The notes below the pieces were generated by a model that searched no databases, was not told the DNA's origin, and saw nothing but the letters and a program-made list of their open reading frames with translations. From UBA9300 sp964577305 (GTDB lineage Bacteria > Bacteroidota > Bacteroidia > Bacteroidales > VadinHA17): a stretch of 64,000 nucleotides of DNA. The position numbers were made by a program, and so were the translations under genes. This document shows, piece by piece, positions 18,450 to 26,336 of the stretch (within the stretch, counting starts at the first letter, position 1; the number at the start of each line of letters is the position of its first letter). The DNA lies in contig CAZNYS010000005.1 of assembly GCA_964577305.1 (NCBI GenBank), positions 41,649 to 105,648 on the forward strand, in the 5' to 3' direction.

Positions 18450-19790
18450 TTAGTTCATCAAAGAAGGCAATGCAGTGGTAATAAAGGGCACATAGGTTAT
18501 CATCAGTTGGACAACAACCATAATCAGCAAGAATCGTAAGACATAAGGCACCATTGAGGAGATACTTGTCCTGCCAACAGCACTGGCTACAAAAAGTGTA
18601 GTTCCCACGGGTGGAGTAACCAATCCTATTATCATGTTTGCAACAACCATCACTCCGAAATGAACAGCGGCTAGACCCGTATCCATTCCTATTGCTGCGC
18701 TGATAGGAAGAAGAACCGGCACAACTATTAATAAACCAGGTGCAACATCTATGAACATTCCAAAAATCAATAAGAATATATTGAGAAAGATTAGCACCAG
18801 TATTTTCCTGAGAAGGAAGAATGTATCTTGGGAAATGTCCGTGGTAAATGTATGAATTATTGCATCGCATGTACCCAGCAGGCCGTTTGTAATAATCTCC
18901 GGGGCTTTACCGATACCCAGTGTCCATGCGAATAGACTTGCAACTGCCAGGAGGAAACTTAAAGCAGCAGTAGTTTTTGCTGCAGAAACAAATAACCTTG
19001 GTAAATCTTTAATTTTTAATTGCTTATAAAGGAAAAGACTTATTATGAGCGCATATACAACTGCAACAGCAGAAGCTTCTGTTGCAGTAAAAATGCCACC
19101 CATTATCCCACCAAAAATAATTACTGCCAGGAAAAGTGCCGGTAATGATTTACGGGTACTTTTCAACTTTTCACCTAAAGTGGATTTCTTTTCAATACTT
19201 ACTGAAAATTTTCTCCCTATGAATTTGCTTACACCCATTAAACCCAATCCAATAAGAATTCCAGGACCTACACCTGCAATAAATAGTTTCTCAATTGACA
19301 CATTAGCAGTTGTTCCGTAAATAAGAAGCGGGATACTTGGCGGTATTAATGCTCCTGTAGTACCTGCACAGGCAGCCAGTGCTGTTGAATATGGCCGGGA
19401 GTATCCGTTCTTTTCCAGGGCAGGGATCATCATACCCCCAATAGCAGCACATGTTGCTGCAGAAGCTCCTGATACTGCTCCGAACATCTGGGATGATACA
19501 ACTGTTACAACCGGTAAGCCTGAACGTTTGTGTCCCAGGTAAGATTTTACAAAATCTATGAGTTTCTGGGATAATCCACCCTGGCTCATGATCTCACCTG
19601 CCAGGATAAAAAATGGTACCGCAAGAAAGGCATAGAAATTTGATAATGACCTCGATGTTTCCAGTGCGATCATTAATGGGTCTATACCGATATATAAAAG
19701 GGCAGCCAGTGATGACAATAACATGCAATATGCTATAGGGACATTCAGAAAAAGAAGTATAATGAATACTATTACAAGTATTAATATCAT
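18450..19790 (-). CDS. dctM: TRAP transporter large permease (DctM)
   Basis: 447 residues from the ATG at 19790, which starts at a hydrophobic helix (MILILVIVFIILLFLNVPIAY). The frame is open further upstream but that part overlaps dctQ. About 12 membrane segments. Family signatures: PFFILAGEIMSQGG, the SGASAATCAAIGGMMIPAL loop, GTTGALIPPSIPLLIYG and the late GLVTPPVGTTLFVAS. This is the Na+- or H+-coupled membrane subunit of a TRAP importer. It follows dctQ with one base between stop and start, and dctP lies just upstream. TRAP systems are uncommon in Bacteroidota, which mostly use TonB and MFS transport for sugars. Confidence 0.95.
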   Translation of the reverse strand: MILILVIVFIILLFLNVPIAYCMLLSSLAALLYIGIDPLMIALETSRSLSNFYAFLAVPFFILAGEIMSQGGLSQKLIDFVKSYLGHKRSGLPVVTVVSSQMFGAVSGASAATCAAIGGMMIPALEKNGYSRPYSTALAACAGTTGALIPPSIPLLIYGTTANVSIEKLFIAGVGPGILIGLGLMGVSKFIGRKFSVSIEKKSTLGEKLKSTRKSLPALFLAVIIFGGIMGGIFTATEASAVAVVYALIISLFLYKQLKIKDLPRLFVSAAKTTAALSFLLAVASLFAWTLGIGKAPEIITNGLLGTCDAIIHTFTTDISQDTFFLLRKILVLIFLNIFLLIFGMFIDVAPGLLIVVPVLLPISAAIGMDTGLAAVHFGVMVVANMIIGLVTPPVGTTLFVASAVGRTSISSMVPYVLRFLLIMVVVQLMITYVPFITTALPSLMN

Positions 19791-19791
19791 A

Positions 19792-20244
19792 TTATATTGA
19801 TTTAACTGTTTGCAGGAAATCCCTTGCTCCATAAATAAGCATAAAAATGCAGCCTGCCGGACAAGCTCCATATACCAGTGCACGACTAACCTCCATAGCC
19901 GGCATAATCCAACTTCGTATTCCAATCGTAACTTCAGTACTGAAAAAGAGAAGAAGCACTATAGCTGACAGGCCTATTGCCTTACTTATAAGCATAAACG
20001 TTATCAAGGCTTTCCCTTTCAGCTTTCTGGAGAGATAATCAAAAACATAATGTGCATTTTCCCTCACAGCAACAGCTGCACCAAGGAAAGTCAGCCATAC
20101 CATCAATACCTGTACTAATTCATCTGCCCAGTAAATGGAAAACTTAAGAATAAATCTGCAGAATACGTTTGTCGCCATTGTAAGTGACATCACAGCAAGT
20201 ATAATGAACAAAAGATAATCTAGTGTTTTATCGATAATTTTCAT
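19792..20244 (-). CDS. dctQ: TRAP transporter small permease (DctQ)
   Basis: 150 residues with four predicted membrane helices: DYLLFIILAVMSLTMATNVF, WADELVQVLMVWLTFLGAAVAV, LISKAIGLSAIVLLLFF and LVYGACPAGCIFMLIYG. The WADELVQVLMVWLTFLGAAVAVRENAH stretch is the DctQ signature. It couples the large permease to the binding protein. The gene sits between dctP (24 bases) and dctM (1 base), so the three subunits are made from one message. Confidence 0.93.
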   Translation of the reverse strand: MKIIDKTLDYLLFIILAVMSLTMATNVFCRFILKFSIYWADELVQVLMVWLTFLGAAVAVRENAHYVFDYLSRKLKGKALITFMLISKAIGLSAIVLLLFFSTEVTIGIRSWIMPAMEVSRALVYGACPAGCIFMLIYGARDFLQTVKSI

Positions 20245-20268
20245 GTTTCTTATATCCTGTATGGTATT

Positions 20269-21339
20269 TCACTTTTTATCATAATTAAGATAATCACCTG
20301 CCTGTGATTTAATTTCTTCAAGCAACTCTAATGGAAGTTCCGGATTTTCTGACAAATACTCATCAACAAACCTATCTGCTCTTTCAATAAAGGGCTTTTT
20401 ATCTTCAATAGCATTTACAACAACATTATTTTGTATCATCTCTTCAAGGGAATGTTTGGTTGTCTCCGTCCAGATATTGTCAAATAATGGTATGATTATC
20501 TGAGATACCTCATTTATCCTGTCCCTATATTTCTTATCCAGTGAATTGAACCACTTCTCATTTACAACTAGGATATGCTGGTTCGCAAAATGTTCTGTAA
20601 GCGTGAAGCAATTACATCCTGTTTCATAATATTTATAAGAGATAAATATCCTGGCACTGTTCTCAGCTCCGTCAACTACTCCGGTTTTAAGTCCCTGGAA
20701 AAGCTCAGAATGCGGTATTGGTGTTGCCGTGGCTCCAAGTGCATTGATTGAATTTATCATAACCGGGCTTTCCATAACACGGATTTTCATTCCCTTCAGG
20801 TCATCAGGTGTTTGAATACAACCCTTCCCTTCCTTTTGTTTATAGAACATATTTCGGAATCCTGTACTGTAAAACCCTAGGCCTAAAAGTTTCTTGGCCC
20901 TTAATCTATCAAGAAATTTTCTTCCCGTATCACCATAAAGAACTCTCTGATGATGTTCTTCGGTGATAAAAAGGTATGGAAGGTCAAGCAGACTAAATGC
21001 CGGGTCAATAGTGGTAATAACGGATGAGTTTATCTGTACCATTTCCACTATACCGAAATAACAGTTCTCCAGCAACTGCCTCTCGGTACCAATCATTCCC
21101 TGATCATAAAATACAACCTCAATTTCCCCTTCCTCGATGCCATGCTCTTTTGATTCTTTTTCAATCTCTTGCTTAAAAAGATTTGATACCTCCCATATCT
21201 TGCTGTCAAAATTAAGTTCAGTGGCCAGTCTGAATCTTAATTTTGGACCTGTCACTTTGGAATCATCAGTGCCTGTATTAATGTCTTTGCAACCAGCTAA
21301 AATCAGTATAACAAAAGATAAAAAAATAGTTCTTCCCAT
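20269..21339 (-). CDS. dctP: TRAP transporter solute-binding protein (DctP), lipoprotein
   Basis: 356 residues. A lipobox LAGC (Cys17) shows it is a lipoprotein rather than a free periplasmic protein as in Proteobacteria. The DctP fold is marked by VFYDQGMIGTERQLLENC, LPYLFITEEHHQRVLYGDTG, the ligand-arginine motif GMKIRVMESP (Arg187) and GVVDGAENS (223-228). In characterised DctP proteins the equivalent arginine binds the carboxylate of sugar acids, keto acids or other organic acids, so the substrate is probably acidic. That is inference; the dihydroxyacetone-kinase-like genes next door suggest the ligand is metabolised to a short ketose. Confidence 0.92.
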   Translation of the reverse strand: MGRTIFLSFVILILAGCKDINTGTDDSKVTGPKLRFRLATELNFDSKIWEVSNLFKQEIEKESKEHGIEEGEIEVVFYDQGMIGTERQLLENCYFGIVEMVQINSSVITTIDPAFSLLDLPYLFITEEHHQRVLYGDTGRKFLDRLRAKKLLGLGFYSTGFRNMFYKQKEGKGCIQTPDDLKGMKIRVMESPVMINSINALGATATPIPHSELFQGLKTGVVDGAENSARIFISYKYYETGCNCFTLTEHFANQHILVVNEKWFNSLDKKYRDRINEVSQIIIPLFDNIWTETTKHSLEEMIQNNVVVNAIEDKKPFIERADRFVDEYLSENPELPLELLEEIKSQAGDYLNYDKK

Positions 21340-21345
21340 ATTTAC

Positions 21346-21999
21346 CTACTCGCTTTCGATTACGGCTTTCATAGACCTTGCCATTGATTCCAGTATAATA
21401 TAGCATGATGCAGCACCTGCATCAATAAAACCCAGAGACCTTTCTCCCAGTCTGGCTGACCGGCCCTTTTTTGCTATCATTTCTTTTGTTGAATTCATAC
21501 CTTCTCTTGCTCCACTTGCCATATCACTGAGAACAACATCAAAGCTGTTTCCACTTTTTATGCTTTCTTCCAATGATACTGCAGCAGGCACTAGTGCATC
21601 AATAAGCGTTTTATCACCAGGGCTTGCACCACATATCTCTAAAGTTGATTCTATTGCTGCTTTTAGCATTTCATTGAAGGTTGAGGCAGTAATCCTGTCT
21701 TTATTCCTGGATTGCTCATAAAACGTTTCGAAAAAAGTTCCATAGATCGGACCCATCGCACCCCCTATCTCCATCAATAACACTTCTCCTATTATCCTGA
21801 AACCATCTGAAAGAGAAGTATCCTCATTTAGTTTCTGTTCTGCGAGTGCAAATCCCTTACTCATATTGACCCCATGATCTCCATCCCCAATCTGACCATC
21901 TAGTTCACTAAGGTATTGTCTATTTTTCCTGATAGAATTTATAATATCCTTAATTACCTGGTATCCCTTTTTATTGTTAATCCATTCTGTTTTTCCCAT
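21346..21999 (-). CDS. DhaL-like subunit of dihydroxyacetone-kinase family
   Basis: 217 residues, the nucleotide-binding all-helical subunit. The Mg-ADP/ATP motif is DGQIGDGDHG, with Asp34, Asp39 and Asp41 positioned as metal ligands. GGAMGPIYGTFF and GDKTLIDALVPA are family motifs. It would transfer phosphate to the substrate held covalently on the DhaK subunit. It starts exactly where dhaK stops (no spacer). No PTS phosphoryl donor (DhaM) is encoded here, so the pair may use ATP directly as fused kinases do. In other bacteria close relatives phosphorylate erythrulose rather than dihydroxyacetone. Confidence 0.9.
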   Translation of the reverse strand: MGKTEWINNKKGYQVIKDIINSIRKNRQYLSELDGQIGDGDHGVNMSKGFALAEQKLNEDTSLSDGFRIIGEVLLMEIGGAMGPIYGTFFETFYEQSRNKDRITASTFNEMLKAAIESTLEICGASPGDKTLIDALVPAAVSLEESIKSGNSFDVVLSDMASGAREGMNSTKEMIAKKGRSARLGERSLGFIDAGAASCYIILESMARSMKAVIESE

Positions 22000-22998
22000 C
22001 TAAAACTGTTTAAAATGAACGGCATCAGCTGGATAGTCTACAAGTGTCTTCAGTTCATCGTCTAACTTCATGATAGTCAATGTAACACCCATCATATCAA
22101 GGGAGGTGAAGAAATCACCGACATAAGACTTGTATGTACCAATACCTTGATTAGAGAGAATTGCCTTCACTTTACTGTGGAAAACATATAATTCCATTAA
22201 AGGTGTAGCTCCTAATCCGGATACCAGTACTACTACTTCATCTCCCTTAATAAAGGGAAGATCAGGTAGAACAATATCTGTGCAGACTTTTGCCATTTCA
22301 TCTGCAGTTTTTAAATCAGAAACCGCAATACCTGGTTCTCCATGGTGCCCAATTCCCACTTCCATTTTCCCGGGTTCAATAGTGAAGTTAGGTTTACCAA
22401 CTGAAGGTATTGTACAGGGTGTAAGGCCAATACCTATACTGCGGGTATAGTCAATTGCTTTTTGGGCAGCCGCTATCACTTCATCAAGTGAAGCACCTGT
22501 AGCTGCCTTTGCACCTCCAACTTTCCACATTAAAACCTCACCTGCCACTCCTCTCCTTTTTTCACGCTCGGTGATTGGTGCTGAGGGTACATCATCATTG
22601 GCTATAACAGTTTTCACGGTAATTCCTTCCTTTTCTGCCTGTTTCCTGGCTATCTTCACGTTCATATTATCCCCGGAATAATTTCCATACAGGCAGGCCA
22701 CACCCTGACCACTGTCTGCTGCCTTAAACGCATCGTAGAATGACTTTGCAGTCGGCGAGGTAAAAATTTCACCTACAGCTACAGCATCAACCATATTTTT
22801 ACCAAGGTAACCTATAAAAGCAGGTTTATGCCCTGAGCCTCCTCCTGTAACTATTCCTACCTTTCCTTTTACTGGAGCTTCTAGGTATTTTAGTACTCTT
22901 AAATTTTTTGTTCCTGCTACCATTTTCTCGTTAGCTGCTTTAAAACCTGCAACCATTTCGTCGACCAGATAATCCGGATCATTAATAATTCTCTGCAT
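22000..22998 (-). CDS. DhaK-like ketose-binding kinase subunit
   Basis: 332 residues, full length for DhaK. The substrate is bound as a hemiaminal to a histidine: here His219 in VGIGHHGEPG, matching His218 of E. coli DhaK. GIVTGGGSGHKP contains the second active-site histidine (His57). LYGNYSGDNMN and NDDVPSAP are further family motifs. Partner of the adjacent DhaL. The context (RpiB-like isomerase, TRAP transporter) favours a C4 ketose such as erythrulose over dihydroxyacetone; known D- and L-erythrulose kinases belong to this family. The exact substrate is inference. Confidence 0.92.
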   Translation of the reverse strand: MQRIINDPDYLVDEMVAGFKAANEKMVAGTKNLRVLKYLEAPVKGKVGIVTGGGSGHKPAFIGYLGKNMVDAVAVGEIFTSPTAKSFYDAFKAADSGQGVACLYGNYSGDNMNVKIARKQAEKEGITVKTVIANDDVPSAPITEREKRRGVAGEVLMWKVGGAKAATGASLDEVIAAAQKAIDYTRSIGIGLTPCTIPSVGKPNFTIEPGKMEVGIGHHGEPGIAVSDLKTADEMAKVCTDIVLPDLPFIKGDEVVVLVSGLGATPLMELYVFHSKVKAILSNQGIGTYKSYVGDFFTSLDMMGVTLTIMKLDDELKTLVDYPADAVHFKQF

Positions 22999-23009
22999 GG
23001 TGTTTATTT

Positions 23010-23402
23010 CTAAGTTTTCTGATCAGGGAATTCCACGTCTTCATAATACAGGTAATCATCAAGGGTAGCAGGAGGGATAAAAACACATATTATCTTCATA
23101 TCCTTGTATCCATCATTGCGTACCATATGAATTGATCCTGGCTTAAAGAGTACTGCAGTACCTGCCCTGATCTCACTGACATTACCATTTATATATACTT
23201 TACCGGCACCACTGGCAATATAGATCAACTCTTCCATTTCGGGATGGGCATGTGCCGGCTTTACGGTATTACCGGGCTTAATTATCACAGTATTAAGGGA
23301 AAAGTTCGTGCTGAGGTCCATATCAGGGGTTATTAACCATTTCAGCGACCTACCCTGAAGTTCCTTAGCCTCGATCCTGTCTTCATAGATAATATTTTTC
23401 AT
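23010..23402 (-). CDS. Small cupin protein
   Basis: 130 residues from the ATG at 23402, 10 bases after the stop of the propeller gene; an in-frame ATG at 23429 would overlap that gene and add nine residues. Single cupin barrel: motif 1 is GNTVKPAHAHPEMEELIYIASG with two His and a Glu as metal ligands, motif 2 is GTAVLFKPGSIHMVRN. No other domain. Cupins of this size are sugar isomerases, dehydratases or binding proteins. The gene directly follows a beta-propeller gene; propeller and cupin domains are fused in fungal aldos-2-ulose dehydratase, so a joint enzyme is possible but unproven. Confidence 0.85.
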   Translation of the reverse strand: MKNIIYEDRIEAKELQGRSLKWLITPDMDLSTNFSLNTVIIKPGNTVKPAHAHPEMEELIYIASGAGKVYINGNVSEIRAGTAVLFKPGSIHMVRNDGYKDMKIICVFIPPATLDDYLYYEDVEFPDQKT

Positions 23403-23412
23403 ACTTGCATAT

Positions 23413-24420
23413 TTAGTGATAAAGGGCAACTTCCCCTTTAACTTGGTTTGAGCTTAAAATATAATCTATTGATTTGTAAGTGAAAATTTTCGTCTGAGTT
23501 GGCCCCACTCCTTTTTCTACAACCTGTTTTTTGATTTTACCGCTCGGTGTTCCTTCATAGACAAATAAATTAAGAGCTCTGTCTCCCCTTCGATTTCCAA
23601 CAACCACAGAAGGTTTCCCACTAAAGGTTCCAGCGCTCAGTCCATGACCGAACTCCAAAACCGACTGGTAAATCCTTTTCCATCCTTCACGTTCTTTAAT
23701 ATATACATTTAAAGTATCTCCATGAAAAGGCTCGATGGTGATTAATTCCTTTATTTCGTCATCATTAATATCGAAAAATACAAATTCACTCACCTCATTT
23801 TCAAACAATACGGTCATTGCCCAGTCTGAATTAAATCCGGGTGCTATTTCAAAAATACCTTCTTTACCTGATATATATATTGCCTCTGTACCCGTAAGGT
23901 TTGCTTTAATCATGCCATGATTGCGGGTCACATTATTAATAAACTTTTTGGGTTCATCATGCAGATTACCTTGCTGATCTAGAGGGATAATATACAATTC
24001 GCCAGGCAAACTCCAATCTTCAGGATATTTTTTGAAAACACTCACGGAGGCTGCAAACAACCAGTTGACATTGTCTACGGTAAGGATTTCGCAACGGTGA
24101 GCAAAAGGAAGATCGATTAATTTTTTTGTATGCCAATCCCCTTTCCTTTCCTCATGCAGGTATATAGCTGCTTCTGCCCCTTTAAAAGGAGGAAAGAGGC
24201 CCATTACTGATACAAGCCTTTTATTATCACCCGGAACAATAACCATGCACATGGTCCCTCCGGGTCCATTAGATATTTTTACCATTTCGCTTTCTTCCAA
24301 CCCAATAAGGTAAAACGGGTATTCTCCCTCTGAACCAACACCATAATAAATCTGCCCGTTGAAATCGAGTACATCAACTGTATATACCTGGGGCAAATTA
24401 GTTATTATAGTCTTTTTCAT
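23413..24420 (-). CDS. Cytoplasmic beta-propeller-like protein of unknown function
   Basis: 335 residues without a signal peptide. The sequence is a run of short beta-strand repeats with motifs such as VDVLDFNGQIYYGVG, EILTVDNVNWLFAAS, GMIKANLTGTEAIYIS, FVFFDINDDEIKELITIEP and HGLSAGTFSGKPSVVVGNRRGDR. These resemble degenerate VCBS/FG-GAP propeller blades, about six or seven in all. Start and stop overlap the neighbours: an ATGA overlap with the RpiB-like gene upstream and 10 bases to the cupin gene downstream. Role unknown. By analogy to aldos-2-ulose dehydratase, it could be the propeller part of a two-subunit sugar-modifying enzyme. Lactonase-like propellers are an alternative. Confidence 0.75.
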   Translation of the reverse strand: MKKTIITNLPQVYTVDVLDFNGQIYYGVGSEGEYPFYLIGLEESEMVKISNGPGGTMCMVIVPGDNKRLVSVMGLFPPFKGAEAAIYLHEERKGDWHTKKLIDLPFAHRCEILTVDNVNWLFAASVSVFKKYPEDWSLPGELYIIPLDQQGNLHDEPKKFINNVTRNHGMIKANLTGTEAIYISGKEGIFEIAPGFNSDWAMTVLFENEVSEFVFFDINDDEIKELITIEPFHGDTLNVYIKEREGWKRIYQSVLEFGHGLSAGTFSGKPSVVVGNRRGDRALNLFVYEGTPSGKIKKQVVEKGVGPTQTKIFTYKSIDYILSSNQVKGEVALYH

Positions 24421-24890
24421 TCTTTATCTTTTTGCTGTTTTGCTCCTGTATATTCCCTTTCGATTTCATAAATTCTATCAATCTTAGTCTGAGACCTTCC
24501 TCCCGGAACATAACGAACTGATATCCATACTTTAACTAACCTTTTAGCTATTTCATCACTGACAACTTTAGCTCCCATAGTCAGGATATTTGCATTATTA
24601 CTGAGTATCGATCTTTCAACAGAATATTCATCCGTACACGTTACGGCATAAGCACCAGGTACCTTGTTGGCAGCTAGGCACATACCAAGTCCTGTACCGC
24701 ATAACAGTACAGCCCTGTCATGTTTCCCTTCTGTAACAGCCCTGGCAACTATGTATGCGGTATTGGCATATATGATATCATCACTACCGTAATCCTCAAC
24801 CTCGAATCCCAATGAAGAAATATATTCTATTAATACCTTTTTAAGAGCTGAAGCATTTGGATCACAACCTATTGCTATTGGTTTGTTCAT
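24417..24890 (-). CDS. RpiB/LacAB family sugar-phosphate isomerase
   Basis: 157 residues. The catalytic-base cysteine is Cys64 in LLCGTGLGM, and the family end GGRSQTKIDRI is present. Two E. coli RpiB active-site residues are changed: His10 (phosphate contact) is Pro11 in GCDPNAS, and the ring-opening His99 is Ser97 in SILSNNAN. Loss of the ring-opening histidine suits a substrate that is already acyclic, such as a tetrulose or tetrose phosphate. RpiB homologues isomerise D-erythrulose 4-phosphate to D-erythrose 4-phosphate in erythritol and threitol pathways. Four-base ATGA overlaps on both sides tie it to the operon. Confidence 0.88.
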   Translation of the reverse strand: MNKPIAIGCDPNASALKKVLIEYISSLGFEVEDYGSDDIIYANTAYIVARAVTEGKHDRAVLLCGTGLGMCLAANKVPGAYAVTCTDEYSVERSILSNNANILTMGAKVVSDEIAKRLVKVWISVRYVPGGRSQTKIDRIYEIEREYTGAKQQKDKE

Positions 24891-25564
24891 AATTCAGACA
24901 ATATCTCCCTTACCCTGTTAAGGCCTGTCCTTCCACTATTATATACAGGCACCTTAATGTCCTTTAAAAAAGGTTCAAGAGCACTCATTGATACCTGTGC
25001 CATGGTTATTACATCCACCTTATCTGAAAGTTTCTCAATCTCTGATAAGAGGATTTCATTATGCATATCCACATTACCCGTTTTGATTTTTTCAAATGCC
25101 TCACTGGAAAGTACTGTGGTTATTTCTATTTTTTTTCCTGCTTCCTCTGCTGCAATGTTTAATAATCGTTCTGAAGGAATTACGGTTGATGGTACCGTTG
25201 CCAGTAATCCTATTCTGGACCCTTCAGAAACAGCTATATCCATCATAGGACGGTCTATCTGAACCATTGGTATATCAATCAGGGGACGGGCGACTTCCAC
25301 TGCCCTGCTGAAAGTTGAACATGCAAGCAAAATAAGATCTACACCAGCCTCCTGGAGAAAGTGAGCATACGTAGTAAATTTAAAAAAATTGACCTTTGGT
25401 ATAACACCTGGTTTCTGCATGAAATTCAGGTTCTGAACGGTGTCATCTATATGATGAACAACTGTTACTTCAGGGATAATCTCTTGAATGAAAGGTTCCA
25501 CACTCTTTGATGAAATTAAAGCGGCATGTATTATACCCAATGTTTTGTTGCTAAGATCTTTCAT
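24887..25564 (-). CDS. Asp/Glu/hydantoin racemase superfamily enzyme
   Basis: 225 residues from the ATG at 25564; a start 18 bases earlier would overlap the regulator gene. The two-domain racemase fold is shown by GIIHAALISSKSVEPF at the N terminus, VDLILLACSTFSRAVEVARP with catalytic Cys82, and SRIGLLATVPSTVIPS. The second catalytic cysteine, normally in a GCT motif, is absent: the matching strand reads DVITMAQVSMSALEPFL. The superfamily also includes decarboxylases and isomerases that use one cysteine. In this operon it may decarboxylate or isomerise a sugar acid; this is inference. Stop overlaps the RpiB-like start by four bases (ATGA). Confidence 0.82.
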   Translation of the reverse strand: MKDLSNKTLGIIHAALISSKSVEPFIQEIIPEVTVVHHIDDTVQNLNFMQKPGVIPKVNFFKFTTYAHFLQEAGVDLILLACSTFSRAVEVARPLIDIPMVQIDRPMMDIAVSEGSRIGLLATVPSTVIPSERLLNIAAEEAGKKIEITTVLSSEAFEKIKTGNVDMHNEILLSEIEKLSDKVDVITMAQVSMSALEPFLKDIKVPVYNSGRTGLNRVREILSEL

Positions 25565-25574
25565 AAAAATATTT

Positions 25575-26114
25575 CTAAACAAATATGTTAATATATTTTA
25601 CTGTATCACTAACTGGAATAATCTGATGAGTCTCAAGTGCATTGAAATACAGAGCATCTCCTTTATTCATATGATAATCAATATCTCCTACCTGAAACTT
25701 CATGGATCCTTCAATTACATAAATGAATTCTTCACCAACATGCGATAAATGATGCTCTTTTACCTCCCCCTTCCTGACGACAAAAAGGAATGGTTGCATT
25801 CTTTTACCATGATATTCTGAAGCAAAAGGAAATATATTATATCCACGCTCCGTAAGCACAGTTTCATTCTCAGAAGTACCGGAAGAAACAAGGATTGATC
25901 CGTAATTACCATTTTTCTCCAATAGAGCAGAAACTCTGGTACCAAGTGCATCCGCAAGTTTTATAAGAGTAGCAACAGATGGAAATACCTTATTAGTTTC
26001 AATTTTTGATATCATACTCTTCGATAAATTACATTTATCAGATATCTCCTGGATAGTACGATTCTGGCTGATTCTTAATTTTCTAATAAGAGTGCCTAAT
26101 TTTATTTCGTTCAT
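25575..26114 (-). CDS. XRE-cupin transcriptional regulator
   Basis: 179 residues. Residues 5-65 are an XRE helix-turn-helix (LGTLIRKLRISQNRTIQEIS, then LSKSMISKIETNKVFPSV). The C-terminal half is a cupin sensor domain (EEFIYVIEGSMKFQVGDIDYHMNKGDALYFN). Such regulators bind a small ligand in the cupin and control the adjacent catabolic operon. It is the first gene of the ten-gene operon reaching to dctM, 10 bases before the racemase-like gene, and a good Bacteroidota promoter lies upstream. Autoregulation together with the operon is likely. Confidence 0.93.
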   Translation of the reverse strand: MNEIKLGTLIRKLRISQNRTIQEISDKCNLSKSMISKIETNKVFPSVATLIKLADALGTRVSALLEKNGNYGSILVSSGTSENETVLTERGYNIFPFASEYHGKRMQPFLFVVRKGEVKEHHLSHVGEEFIYVIEGSMKFQVGDIDYHMNKGDALYFNALETHQIIPVSDTVKYINIFV

Positions 26115-26161
26115 TGAATTTAATAAAAGTTGTTAATTATATGTCAACATAGTTTCTTTAA

Positions 26162-26191
26162 CAAATATAATATTTTATAACAATCTACAAA
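26162..26191 (-). promoter_or_regulatory. Bacteroidota-type promoter of the TRAP/DhaKL operon
   Basis: On the minus strand TTTG (26191-26188) and TATATTTG (26169-26162) are separated by 18 bases, matching TTTG-N-TAnnTTTG. Initiation would be near 26155, about 40 bases before the regulator ATG at 26114. It is the only clear promoter upstream of the ten-gene operon. Confidence 0.65.
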
Positions 26192-26336
26192 AATAAAATA
26201 AATGTTAATATTCCTCAAAGATTAGATTTAATAATCACTCAAACTATTATGAATCATGAAGATTTAAATAAAGGATATGAGGTTTGCAGACTATTTAATC
26301 TATAAATAATATAGTCTGAGGATTATGATTTTTCTT

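Noticed and set aside
18391..18870. Cysteine-rich open frame overlapping the end of dctM
   Set aside because: It overlaps the conserved DctM C terminus in another frame; composition reflects a shifted reading of the membrane-protein codons.
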